Assembly (NCBI GenBank): GCA_964468725.1 | Contig: CAYXVU010000146.1 | Coordinates: forward strand, 1-15,652 | Direction: 5' to 3' | Origin: CAYXVU01 sp964468725 | Lineage (GTDB): Bacteria > Acidobacteriota > Blastocatellia > UBA7656 | DNA: 15,652 bases | Part shown: in pieces, positions 1-7,085 of the stretch | Layout of the letters: each line of letters opens with the position of its first letter | Numbering within the stretch: the stretch's first letter is position 1 | Position numbers and translations under genes: made by a program | The notes under the pieces: generated by a model | What the model was told of the DNA's origin: nothing | Database searches by the model: none | What the model saw: the letters and a program-made list of their open reading frames with translations, nothing else

Positions 1-2254
1 TCGCCTCCTCATTGTCGGACTTGCGATAGGCCAAGTCGCCGAGGCTACGAATGCAATCGGCAGCATTTTGCTCATCGTTATTACCGCGAGCCTTCGTTAT
101 CGCTTGCTCAATGATTGCTATGCTTCCTGTGCCGGTATATTGAATAAATTTTGACCAACCGAGCGCGGCAACGGCGATCTCTTTTCGATATTCACCAAGC
201 AAAGCAAGCTCCAGACAGGATTGCAGGTTGGAACTTTCAGCCGTCATTCGCTGCATGATCTTTGCGCCTTCCGACCAGCCGAGTTTTTCCCCATCCGCAG
301 CCAGTTTGAGAAAGTGCGCCACCACACGGCTCTGATCGGCAGCCTGCGGCGGATAGTCGCGGCGCACGTATTCGCGTAGCGGCACGGGCAATCGCAGATG
401 GCCATGCTCATCATAACCGAGCCGCACAGAACGCAAGGCGCTGGCCGCCGCATCGCCTTCGTCGGGCATCACGGCGGGAATATCGCCAAAAGCCAAACCG
501 TCGGGCAAAATCGCCAACACCGCCATCAACCGCCGCGCTGTGTTTGTCATCCGCCCACTATCAATAGAAATTTTGTAGGAAATCTCGATGTTATCTTGTT
601 TAGTGATCGCGTCGAGGCGTCTTAATAACGCCGTTCGCTCTTTATCCCATCGCCGCGCTATGCTTTCCAGATTCGTCTCGGCTTCACAGGCCGCAGCCAG
701 CAAGCTGATGGCCAACGGGACGCCATCCAAAAAGCTCAACAGGTAATCAAGGCGCGAATCATTTTCAAACTTGTCTCCAGCGATCTCTAAAAAAATCTGC
801 CGCGACTCCGGATTCGTCAACGGCAGCGGCTCGATTGCTCGTCGCCACCGCACGCCTCGCGGTCGCTGCCCGCCGCGCAACGAAGCAACCAAGGCTAACC
901 CGCTAATATCTGTCAACAGGCCGAGCAGTTCTTCAACCGCTTCGTGGTCAGCCTCCCACGTCGTTTCCAGATTATCGAGGATGAGCAACGTCCGCCCCTC
1001 GCTCAATGCGCGCAGCACGGCAGGCTCGATGCCCTGCCCCAACGGGATGCCGACACGCTCTGCCATCGCGCCGACCAGAGTTGCGCGATTCGTTATACCT
1101 TCACAGCGAATGAAGAAGCGCCGCTCGCCATAGCATTGCGCGATGCGCTCGTCGTAAAAAGCCGTGATCGTAAGCGTCGTCTTTCCGATGCCCGCTTGCC
1201 CCATAACGGAAGTCGGTTCGGGTTTGTCAGACAGCAGATTTTCGATCAAGTCTCGCAACTCCGCATCGCGTCCGACAACGTGGAGCGGTTTCGCAGGGCG
1301 GTCTGCCACTAGCGGCGCGATGGTCGCCTGCGCGGGCGACGCGATGGCCGAGCCGCTCGATGACGAAGCTGGCGGCGCGAGGCTGCGAAGAAATGGGGCG
1401 AGGTCTTTGTACTCAGCGCCGTAAGAGAGAACGAACAACGGCAAATTCGCGGGATGCTGGCGTTGAATCTTTTCGACTTCGGGCTGCCGCGCCAAACAAT
1501 AGAGGCGGCTATCGCTCTTTTCATAAAATTTTTCGACCCATTTGAGCAACTGGCCAAAGTTCGGGTCGAGCAACCCATCCGCACAGCCGACGAAGAGAAT
1601 CGTTTTGACCGCCGCCAACGCCCGTAGCAAGTTCTGCGCGTGTTCGGCCTGCAAAATGCGCTCATAGGAACGCAAATCGAGAATCACCGACTCCGGCTTC
1701 TTCCAATAGCCGTGTAGATGCAGAACTGTATTAGTCGCTTGAAGCAGACCTGTATCGGCGCGTTGATGCAAAAATTGCATGGCCTCGCGTCTATCCAGCC
1801 AAGTGATCGGCTCAAACCTCCGCCGTTGTTGAAATGCTACCTCTTCGATGAGGCCGTCGTAATTGGTTGTCGCAATCGGCGCGCGCAAACTGAGCAAGGC
1901 TTCGATGACCTCAGAGGATTCGACCTGCAACGTTCCGATAGTCAGTTCGAGCCAAGAGGCAAACTCTGCGCCCTCTTTCCCGCCCAGTTTGGCCATAACC
2001 TTTCCGGCGGCGCTGAGCAGATCATCCATATCGCTCGACGCTATCTCCGCTTTGGCGCGTTCAGCCCAATCCGCAGGGAGCGAAGTTTTAGCAACCTTGC
2101 AGCAGTGCTCGACGCCGTGTTCGAGCATACCTTGCCATGCTGCGCAGGGATTCGATGTAGTGCTGCGGGAAACGCCTGTGCCAACGATCAAGAGAGTTTG
2201 ACCGGCAGCAATCTGCTTTTTCAACTCAGTTTCCAGATAGCTCTGATCGTGCAT
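1..2254 (-). CDS. SIR2-like / NB-ARC / TPR STAND protein, probable anti-phage NADase sensor (3' end outside window)
   Basis: Open for 751 codons from ATG at 2254 to the window edge with no stop; GGGGAG sits just upstream of the ATG. Residues about 10-290 are a SIR2-like domain: GTGVS (25-29) in the NAD-binding loop, TTNYD (129-133), HLHG (179-182, probable catalytic His) and FVGCADGLLDPNF (221-233). A Ser/Ala-rich linker (about 293-318) leads to an NB-ARC-type ATPase: VGRDAEL (327-333), Walker A GQAGIGKTT (352-360), Walker B LLILDN (423-428), a sensor-like ALVASLR (454-460) and the GxPLAI motif (511-516). A helical winged-helix-like part follows, then TPR-like helices (ADCIRSLGDLAYRKSDNEEA, from 732). 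Known family: SIR2 effectors fused to STAND ATPases (Avs5-like, and related to ThsA and DSR) destroy NAD+ when phage infection is sensed. The defence role is inferred from architecture. It is co-directional with glnA but 340 bases away, so probably a separate transcript. No partner gene is visible; more could lie beyond the edge. Confidence 0.88.
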   Translation of the reverse strand, partial: MHDQSYLETELKKQIAAGQTLLIVGTGVSRSTTSNPCAAWQGMLEHGVEHCCKVAKTSLPADWAERAKAEIASSDMDDLLSAAGKVMAKLGGKEGAEFASWLELTIGTLQVESSEVIEALLSLRAPIATTNYDGLIEEVAFQQRRRFEPITWLDRREAMQFLHQRADTGLLQATNTVLHLHGYWKKPESVILDLRSYERILQAEHAQNLLRALAAVKTILFVGCADGLLDPNFGQLLKWVEKFYEKSDSRLYCLARQPEVEKIQRQHPANLPLFVLSYGAEYKDLAPFLRSLAPPASSSSGSAIASPAQATIAPLVADRPAKPLHVVGRDAELRDLIENLLSDKPEPTSVMGQAGIGKTTLTITAFYDERIAQCYGERRFFIRCEGITNRATLVGAMAERVGIPLGQGIEPAVLRALSEGRTLLILDNLETTWEADHEAVEELLGLLTDISGLALVASLRGGQRPRGVRWRRAIEPLPLTNPESRQIFLEIAGDKFENDSRLDYLLSFLDGVPLAISLLAAACEAETNLESIARRWDKERTALLRRLDAITKQDNIEISYKISIDSGRMTNTARRLMAVLAILPDGLAFGDIPAVMPDEGDAAASALRSVRLGYDEHGHLRLPVPLREYVRRDYPPQAADQSRVVAHFLKLAADGEKLGWSEGAKIMQRMTAESSNLQSCLELALLGEYRKEIAVAALGWSKFIQYTGTGSIAIIEQAITKARGNNDEQNAADCIRSLGDLAYRKSDNEEA

Positions 2255-2594
2255 CCCGTCTCCCCGAAGAAGCGTGTTTTGAACTTGCTTGTAACTGTTT
2301 TCTCTAACCGTGTCAGCCTTGAGCGACGCGGAAATCAGGCGCGGTAGCAGAATACCGCCGAAACAATACACGAATGGTAAGAAATCTGCACGAATATCAG
2401 TTCGCGGAATTTTATGGATGGGGTTTCGGGATTGGTTTCAAGAAAGCATGCCGACAAGAGGAAAGATCAACCGCGAAGCGCGTGAGTGAAGGTTCATCAT
2501 CGTGATGACTCGTTTGTGAAAACGCAAGACTCACACGCTTCGCGGAATTTCGATAATCGGAGGTTCTCTTTATCTTCTTCGCCTCTCTCTCCCT
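2255..2594. other. Intergenic region between glnA and the SIR2 gene
   Basis: 340 bases with no convincing gene. It holds the inverted repeat at 2471-2545 and, on the minus strand, the unmapped promoter region of the SIR2-STAND gene. The best -35-like box there is TTGAAA, but its spacing to AT-rich candidates is poor, so no promoter is called. Confidence 0.6.
2471..2545. repeat. Long inverted repeat downstream of glnA
   Basis: Left arm CCGCGAAGCGCGTGAGT (2471-2487) and right arm ACTCACACGCTTCGCGG (2529-2545) pair at 16 of 17 positions around a 41-base loop. The loop contains a second hairpin, TCATCA-TCG-TGATGA (2494-2508). It lies 50 bases past the glnA stop in the direction of glnA transcription. 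There is no clean U-tract, so it could be a factor-dependent terminator, an mRNA 3' stabiliser or a dispersed palindromic repeat. Confidence 0.7.
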
Positions 2595-4004
2595 TTAGGC
2601 ATCGAAGTACAACTGAAACTCTAAGGGGTGCGGACGCATGCGAACCGGATTGATCTCGCGTTCGCGTTTGTATTCAATCCATCGCTTGATGAGGGCTTCG
2701 CTGAAGACATCGCCTTTGAGCAAGAAGCCGTGATCGGTTTCGAGCGCCGCCAACGCCGCATCGAGCGAACCGGGCAGGCTTGGCACTTCGGCCAGTTCTT
2801 CGGGGGCGAGGTCATAAATGTCTTTGTCGAGCGGCTCGCCCGGATCAATCTTATTTTGAATGCCATCCAATCCGGCCATCAACATCGCCGCAAAAGCGAT
2901 ATAAGAATTGCAGGTCGCATCGGGGAATCGAACTTCGAGGCGTTTGGCTTTCGGACTCGATGAATAGACGGGGATGCGCACGGCTGCCGAACGATTGCGC
3001 ATCGAGTAAGCCAGATTGACCGGCGCTTCGAATCCGGGAACCAGACGTTTGTAGCTGTTCGTCGTCGGCGCAGCAAATGCTGCCAACGTAGGGGCATGTT
3101 TGAGGATGCCCCCAATGTAATGCAACGCCATCTCCGAAAGCCCCGCATATCCGTCTCCGGCAAACAGCGGCTTTTCGTCTTTCCACAGCGATTGATGGCA
3201 GTGCATGCCATTGCCGTTGTCGCCATAGAGCGGTTTGGGCATAAAGGTCGCTGTCTTGCCATGCCGCTTGACGGTGTTCTTGACCGTGTATTTGAAGATC
3301 ATCAGATTGTCAGCCGTGCCAAGCAGAGTCGAAAACTTGAAATCAATCTCGCATTGCCCGCCGGTCGCAACTTCGTGATGATGGCATTCAACCGTCAGCC
3401 CCATCTGTTTGAGCGTCGCCGCAATATCAGAGCGAATGTCGTGAATCGAATCGAGCGGCGGCAGCGGCACATAGCCTTCCTTTGAACGAATGCGATAACC
3501 GGCATTACCCGCACTGTCGCCGGTATTCCAAATGCCTTCGTCGCTGTCTACCGTCGCGCCGCAGGAATAGTTTTCATTGTGAAAGCTGACGCGATCAAAG
3601 ATAAAGAATTCAGCTTCAGGGCCAAAATTCACGGTATCTGCGATGCCGGTTGACTTCAAATAGTTCTGCGCCCGTTTGGCCAACGCGCGCGGGTCAAGCC
3701 AGTAACTTTCGCGCGTGATCGGGTCGGCAATGTCGGCAAACAGACAGAGCGTTTTGTGCTGCATAAACGGGTCAATCCAGTATCGGGACGGGTCGGGCAG
3801 CATCAACATATCGCTTTCATTGATCGCTGCCCAACCGCGCAGGCTGCTGGCATCAAAACCAAAACCGTCTTCGAAAGAGTCGGAGGTCAGTTGTTCGATG
3901 GGAAAGGTGAGGTGGTGCCAAGCGCCCATCAGATCGGTAAACCGCACGTCAACGAACTCTGCCTTTTCATCGGCAGCAAACTTCAAAACATCTTTTGGAT
4001 TCAT
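2595..4004 (-). CDS. glnA: Glutamine synthetase, type I (GSI-beta)
   Basis: Catalyses ATP-dependent condensation of glutamate and ammonium to glutamine in the cytoplasm; active as a dodecamer. From the ATG at 4004 the protein is 469 residues, the usual bacterial GlnA length. This start has GGAGGG just upstream (GGAGG, four bases, ATG). An in-frame ATG at 4019 lies before that ribosome site and would add MTGGM. Visible signatures: FGPEAEFFIFD (127-137), CHHHEVATGGQCEIDF (207-222), MPKPLYGDNGNGMHCHQSLW (255-274), NRSAAVRIP (337-345) and the C-terminal MRPHPLEFQLYFDA. DIYDLAPEE puts the tyrosine at 397, the adenylylation position of enteric GlnA, so control by GlnE/PII is plausible. It is transcribed divergently from a NifA-like activator, which may regulate it; no clear sigma54 promoter is visible upstream. 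Confidence 0.97.
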   Translation of the reverse strand: MNPKDVLKFAADEKAEFVDVRFTDLMGAWHHLTFPIEQLTSDSFEDGFGFDASSLRGWAAINESDMLMLPDPSRYWIDPFMQHKTLCLFADIADPITRESYWLDPRALAKRAQNYLKSTGIADTVNFGPEAEFFIFDRVSFHNENYSCGATVDSDEGIWNTGDSAGNAGYRIRSKEGYVPLPPLDSIHDIRSDIAATLKQMGLTVECHHHEVATGGQCEIDFKFSTLLGTADNLMIFKYTVKNTVKRHGKTATFMPKPLYGDNGNGMHCHQSLWKDEKPLFAGDGYAGLSEMALHYIGGILKHAPTLAAFAAPTTNSYKRLVPGFEAPVNLAYSMRNRSAAVRIPVYSSSPKAKRLEVRFPDATCNSYIAFAAMLMAGLDGIQNKIDPGEPLDKDIYDLAPEELAEVPSLPGSLDAALAALETDHGFLLKGDVFSEALIKRWIEYKREREINPVRMRPHPLEFQLYFDA

Positions 4005-4224
4005 CATCCCTCCAGTCATTTGGTGTTTTGCGGAAATTACTAAGAGCCTCTGGCACTATGCCGTGGAGCGCAGGCTCGTTAGAAAAATTCTTAGTGCAAT
4101 ATCCATACCGCAAGGGGCATTGAGAAAAATAGAGCAAAAAGCTATGTTTTTTCGGCTTTTTCGAAAATGAAACGGATGGAGACAGCAAATCGGTTTCTAA
4201 CAAAATCGTATCGTTAGCCTGAAA

Positions 4225-4246
4225 TATCTTACAGAATTGTAAGATA
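4225..4246. promoter_or_regulatory. Perfect 9-bp palindrome, operator candidate
   Basis: Arms TATCTTACA (4225-4233) and TGTAAGATA (4238-4246) are exactly complementary around GAAT. A related imperfect copy lies at 4435-4456 in the same gap. Size and symmetry suit a dimeric repressor or activator; which protein binds is unknown. Confidence 0.6.
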
Positions 4247-4384
4247 ACAGCACGGCCTCTCCTCTCTCAGACTGCCATCAGCATATCGCAATTGACGGCA
4301 GGTGCGGGCAACCATTGGAAGCTATGGTTGGTTGGTTTCTCCTCGCTTATGTGGACAGAAGCCTATCGCAAGACAAACTTGAGG

Positions 4385-4415
4385 TTGACTCAACCTATCC
4401 CTCTCATCCTACAAT
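4385..4415 (+). promoter_or_regulatory. Putative sigma70-type promoter of the NifA-like regulator
   Basis: TTGACT (4385-4390) and TACAAT (4410-4415) each match consensus at five of six positions. The 19-base spacer is slightly long. A start near 4422 would leave a leader of about 70 bases that includes the second palindrome. Confidence 0.45.
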
Positions 4416-4434
4416 TGCGTTCTCATTTTTGCTG

Positions 4435-4456
4435 TCTCATACAATTTTGTAAGATT
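4435..4456. promoter_or_regulatory. Second palindrome, related operator candidate
   Basis: CATACAA-TT-TTGTAAG, core TACAA/TTGTA. Aligned with the site at 4225-4246, it shares the right half GTAAGAT and most of the left half. It ends 37 bases before the regulator ATG, so binding here could give autoregulation. Confidence 0.5.
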
Positions 4457-4493
4457 GAAAAACTTGCCGTACCTAAGCAGCGTGGAAAGGGTT

Positions 4494-6026
4494 ATGTCCG
4501 ATCAAATCAGTGAAGTGAAAAAGCTCTCCACTTTACTCGAAATCAGTCAGGCGCTTTCAGGAACAGTGAATTTCAAAGCGGCACTGCATCGAGTATTGGA
4601 AATTCTCGAAGATCACCACGAAGTCATACAAAGTTCGGTCAATCTATTGCAAGAAGAGACCGGAGAATTACACACCGAAGCTGCCAATGGCATCACCTCC
4701 GATGGCGTGAAGTCGCGTCATAAATCGGAAGGCAGCATCACCGGCAAAGTGGTTGAAAGCGGCAAGCCTGTCACCATCCCGCAAGTCAGCAAAGAGCCTC
4801 TGCTCGCACATCCACACACACACCGCAAAGACGCCCGTACGCGCGAAAAGACCTTTATCTGTGTGCCTGTCATTCTGAATCGCAAGGCGGTGGGCGCACT
4901 GAGCGTTGATTTATGGTTTCAGAAAGACCGGGATTACGAACGCTTTGTGAAATTTTTACGCGTCGTCGCTTCGATGATCGCCCAAACCTTGAAAGTCCAA
5001 CATACGATTGAAGCTGAACGGCGACGATTATTGGAAGAGAACACGCACCTGCGGCAAGAGTTGAAAGAACGGTACGACTTTTCACAGATCATCGGCAACA
5101 GCGGCCCGATGAAGCAGGTTTATGAACAGGTGGCGCAAGTGGCGCGCACGAACACGACGGCGTTGATTCGCGGCGACTCGGGAACCGGAAAAGAGTTGAT
5201 CGCCCATGCCATCCACTACAATTCGTTGCGCGCCAAAAAGCCCTTCGTCAAAGTAAGCTGCGCGGCGCTGCCGGAAACCTTGATTGAATCGGAACTCTTC
5301 GGCTACGAAAAAGGCGCGTTTACAGGGGCGCACGGGCGCAAGAAAGGTCGCTTTGAGATGGCCGAGGGCGGAACTCTGTTTCTGGATGAAATCGGCGATC
5401 TGAATTTTTCTACGCAGGTAAAACTCTTGCGCGTTTTACAAGAGCGCGAATTTGAGCGGCTGGGGGGCACCGAAACCCTCAAAGCCAATGTGCGACTGAT
5501 TGCAGCAACCAACAAAGACCTTGAAAAGGCGATTGCCGAAGGCGCTTTTCGAGAAGACCTCTTTTATCGCCTTAATGTCTTCACTCTCTTTGTGCCGCCA
5601 TTGCGCGAACGCAAGGCCGATATCTTGCTATTGGCCGATCACTTTTTGCAAAAATACTCACGCGAACAGGGCAAAGCGATCAAGCGTATCTCCACACCGG
5701 CAATTGATATGCTGAGTTCATATCATTGGCCGGGCAATGTGCGCGAGTTGGAAAATTGCATCGAACGTGCCGTCTTGCTCTGCGACGGACAGGCGATTCA
5801 CGGCCATCATCTGCCGCCAACCTTGCAGACGGCGGCGGCCAGCGGCACAGTGACCCGTCTATCCCTAATCGCCGCCGTCGAAGCCTATGAGAAAGATTTA
5901 CTGATTGATGCGTTGAAGACATCGCGCGGCAATCAGGCACGCGCGGCAAAGCTGCTCGACACCACAGAACGCATACTCGGTTATAAGATTAAAAAGTATG
6001 GCATTGATTGCCGTCGCTTTCGTTAG
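4494..6026 (+). CDS. Sigma54-dependent transcriptional activator, GAF-AAA+-Fis (NifA-like)
   Basis: Enhancer-binding protein that would use ATP hydrolysis to open sigma54 promoters. The ATG at 4494 is chosen because GGAAAGG precedes it; an upstream TTG at 4455 is in frame but has no ribosome site. 510 residues. GAF sensor about 15-165, a likely coiled linker about 168-195 (EAERRRLLEENTHLRQEL), AAA+ domain about 197-430 with Walker A GDSGTGKE (227-234), intact GAFTGA (274-279), Walker B LFLDEIGD (295-302) and arginine-finger segment FREDLFYRL (352-360). PGNVRELENCIERA (413-426) ends the AAA+ domain. The Fis-type helix-turn-helix occupies about 465-505 (NQARAAKLLDTTERILGYKI). The domain order and AAA+ sequence resemble NifA, but no nif gene is visible. 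Divergence from glnA suggests general nitrogen control; the effector sensed by the GAF domain is unknown. Confidence 0.93.
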   Translation: MSDQISEVKKLSTLLEISQALSGTVNFKAALHRVLEILEDHHEVIQSSVNLLQEETGELHTEAANGITSDGVKSRHKSEGSITGKVVESGKPVTIPQVSKEPLLAHPHTHRKDARTREKTFICVPVILNRKAVGALSVDLWFQKDRDYERFVKFLRVVASMIAQTLKVQHTIEAERRRLLEENTHLRQELKERYDFSQIIGNSGPMKQVYEQVAQVARTNTTALIRGDSGTGKELIAHAIHYNSLRAKKPFVKVSCAALPETLIESELFGYEKGAFTGAHGRKKGRFEMAEGGTLFLDEIGDLNFSTQVKLLRVLQEREFERLGGTETLKANVRLIAATNKDLEKAIAEGAFREDLFYRLNVFTLFVPPLRERKADILLLADHFLQKYSREQGKAIKRISTPAIDMLSSYHWPGNVRELENCIERAVLLCDGQAIHGHHLPPTLQTAAASGTVTRLSLIAAVEAYEKDLLIDALKTSRGNQARAAKLLDTTERILGYKIKKYGIDCRRFR

Positions 6027-6053
6027 CTCTCATCGGTTAGGAGATCGTCAGGC

Positions 6054-6081
6054 TTGGCAATTCCCTTTCGAGTGGTACAAT
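6054..6081 (+). promoter_or_regulatory. Putative promoter of hisH giving a leaderless mRNA
   Basis: TTGGCA (6054-6059) and TACAAT (6076-6081) are separated by 16 bases, each matching sigma70 consensus at five of six positions. Only seven bases lie between the -10 box and the hisH ATG, which has no Shine-Dalgarno sequence, so transcription would start at or next to the A of ATG. Confidence 0.5.
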
Positions 6082-6088
6082 CGCAGCC

Positions 6089-6691
6089 ATGATTGCTATC
6101 GTCAATTACGGTGTCGGCAACCTGCGCAGCGTCGAGAAAGCGTTCGCCGCAGCAGGGGAAGAAGCGCGGGTAACTTCTGAGCGTGACACAATTTTGGCTG
6201 CTACTCATGTTGTGCTGCCCGGCGTCGGCGCTTTTGGTGAATGTGCGCGACGGTTGCGAGAGGCAAATCTTGAAGAGGTCATTTTAGAGGTCGCCGCGCG
6301 AGGCAAACCGATTTTGGGGCTTTGCGTAGGGCTGCAACTCTTATTTGAAGAGGGACACGAGTTCGGCATTCATAGGGGGCTAGGGTTACTGCGCGGAAGA
6401 ATTACGCGGTTCCCTGAAAATGGCTTGCGCGTCCCCCAAATTGGTTGGAATCAGATCGAAAATTTGATTGCTCACCCGCTGTTTACCGACATTGCTGAGG
6501 GTTCGTACTTTTACTTCGTCCACTCCTATCGGATTGAGACAGAAGACCCGTCATTGGTTATGGCCACCACCGAATACGGAATCACCTTCCCCTCCATTTG
6601 CGGCAAAGAAAAGATATTCGGCGTGCAATTTCACCCGGAGAAGAGTCAGCAGATGGGCTTGCGGCTGCTGGCAAATTTTGCCGCTCTCTAA
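6089..6691 (+). CDS. hisH: Imidazole glycerol phosphate synthase, glutamine amidotransferase subunit
   Basis: Class I glutaminase subunit that supplies ammonia to HisF in histidine biosynthesis, forming IGP and AICAR. 200 residues, normal for HisH. N-terminal IVNYGVGNLRSVEKAF (4-19), PGVGAFG (44-50) for the oxyanion strand, nucleophile Cys79 in GLCVGLQLL (77-85), and His182/Glu184 in FHPEKSQ (181-187) complete the triad. It begins 62 bases after the NifA-like regulator. HisF does not follow; the next genes are a sugar isomerase and an unrecognised protein, so hisF must lie elsewhere if the function is histidine synthesis. A role in making amidino sugars, known for HisH/HisF paralogues in some surface-polysaccharide loci, is a less likely alternative prompted by gmhA nearby. 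Confidence 0.94.
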   Translation: MIAIVNYGVGNLRSVEKAFAAAGEEARVTSERDTILAATHVVLPGVGAFGECARRLREANLEEVILEVAARGKPILGLCVGLQLLFEEGHEFGIHRGLGLLRGRITRFPENGLRVPQIGWNQIENLIAHPLFTDIAEGSYFYFVHSYRIETEDPSLVMATTEYGITFPSICGKEKIFGVQFHPEKSQQMGLRLLANFAAL

Positions 6692-6695
6692 GCAG

Positions 6696-6722
6696 AAAAA
6701 AAATTTCAGAAAAATTTTTTTT
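6696..6722. terminator. A/T-only inverted repeat after hisH, possible terminator
   Basis: AAAAAAAATTT (6696-6706) and AAATTTTTTTT (6712-6722) are perfectly complementary around CAGAA, starting four bases after the hisH stop. The T8 run resembles an intrinsic terminator tail and the A8 run would serve the other strand, but a pure A-U stem is weak, so termination is only possible. A similar stretch lies at 12163-12188. Confidence 0.45.
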
Positions 6723-6855
6723 CATGCATTGCAAATTGGATTTTCTGCGTCATCTCTTAGTAGCAGCGATTCGTTGCTGCTAATCAATTTCCTTTTAACA
6801 GTTGTTTGTAAACAGAGGCAGAACTATAACCGCTCAAGCAAAGGTCTGCCACATT

Positions 6856-7036
6856 TGGTCGGTTCCCCAATAAACCGACCACCGATTCCTAAGGGTGAAG
6901 AAGATCCCCTCCTCACGCTTAGGACTTGAGCCTCGACCCTGCCCAAATCCGACTTCCGCCTGAAAGTCGGGAGGCTCAATCGGGTACGGGAAGCCGATCC
7001 CCTCCCCGTACCCAACCCACTCCTCCATGAAGAGTG
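6856..7036. ncRNA. Train of five adjacent hairpins, candidate structured RNA or mobile palindromic element
   Basis: Five stems follow with 1-5 bases between them. H1: TGGTCGGTT (6856-6864) with AACCGACCA (6873-6881). H2: TCCTAAG-G-GTGA (6887-6898) with TCAC-G-CTTAGGA (6913-6924), one mismatch. H3: TTGAGCCTC (6926-6934) with GAGGCTCAA (6971-6979), enclosing CCGACTT (6949-6955) with AAGTCGG (6964-6970). H4: GGGTACGGG (6982-6990) with CCCGTACCC (7005-7013). H5: CACTC (7018-7022) with GAGTG (7032-7036). Strand is not determined, since all stems except the H2 mismatch work either way. It lies upstream of a possible gmhA promoter, so it may be a free-standing RNA or a repeat, not a gmhA leader. I do not recognise the class. 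Confidence 0.55.
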
Positions 7037-7045
7037 TCCTGCCGC

Positions 7046-7074
7046 TTGTCTTTTCCATGCCTCGCTCATAAACT
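7046..7074 (+). promoter_or_regulatory. Weak promoter candidate upstream of gmhA
   Basis: TTGTCT (7046-7051) and TAAACT (7069-7074), four of six matches each, with an ideal 17-base spacer. The -10 box is 11 bases from the ATG at 7086, which again would give an almost leaderless mRNA. Confidence 0.3.
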
Positions 7075-7085
7075 AGGCCACTGTG

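Larger units (their letters stand above)
4005..4493. other. Divergent regulatory region between glnA and the sigma54 activator
   Basis: 489 bases without a credible gene. It separates the divergent starts of glnA and the GAF-AAA+ regulator and contains two related palindromes (4225-4246 and 4435-4456) and one sigma70-like promoter toward the regulator. I found no good -24/-12 sigma54 promoter on the glnA strand. TGGCAC at 4051 lacks the -12 element and points away from glnA. Confidence 0.7.
6692..7085. other. Intergenic region with structured element between hisH and gmhA
   Basis: 394 bases with no credible protein. It contains the AT-only inverted repeat just after hisH, a less structured stretch (about 6725-6850), the hairpin train at 6856-7036 and a promoter candidate for gmhA. 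Reading frames on the minus strand here have unusual Gly/Ser/Trp-rich composition and no supporting start signals. Confidence 0.7.

Noticed and set aside
771..1424. Overlapping plus-strand open frames
   Set aside because: They are antisense to the NB-ARC domain with Walker A and B motifs; composition is arginine/serine-rich shadow coding.
1718..2347. 209-codon plus-strand open frame
   Set aside because: It is antisense to the SIR2 domain, whose conserved motifs lie on the minus strand; the plus-strand translation has no recognisable domain.
4051..4066. TGGCAC as a sigma54 -24 element upstream of glnA
   Set aside because: No GC at the -12 position with correct spacing, and it is on the strand pointing away from glnA.
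6056..6070. TGGCA-N6-TTTC as a sigma54 promoter of hisH
   Set aside because: The -12 GC is TC, and the overlapping TTGGCA-16-TACAAT is a better sigma70 match.
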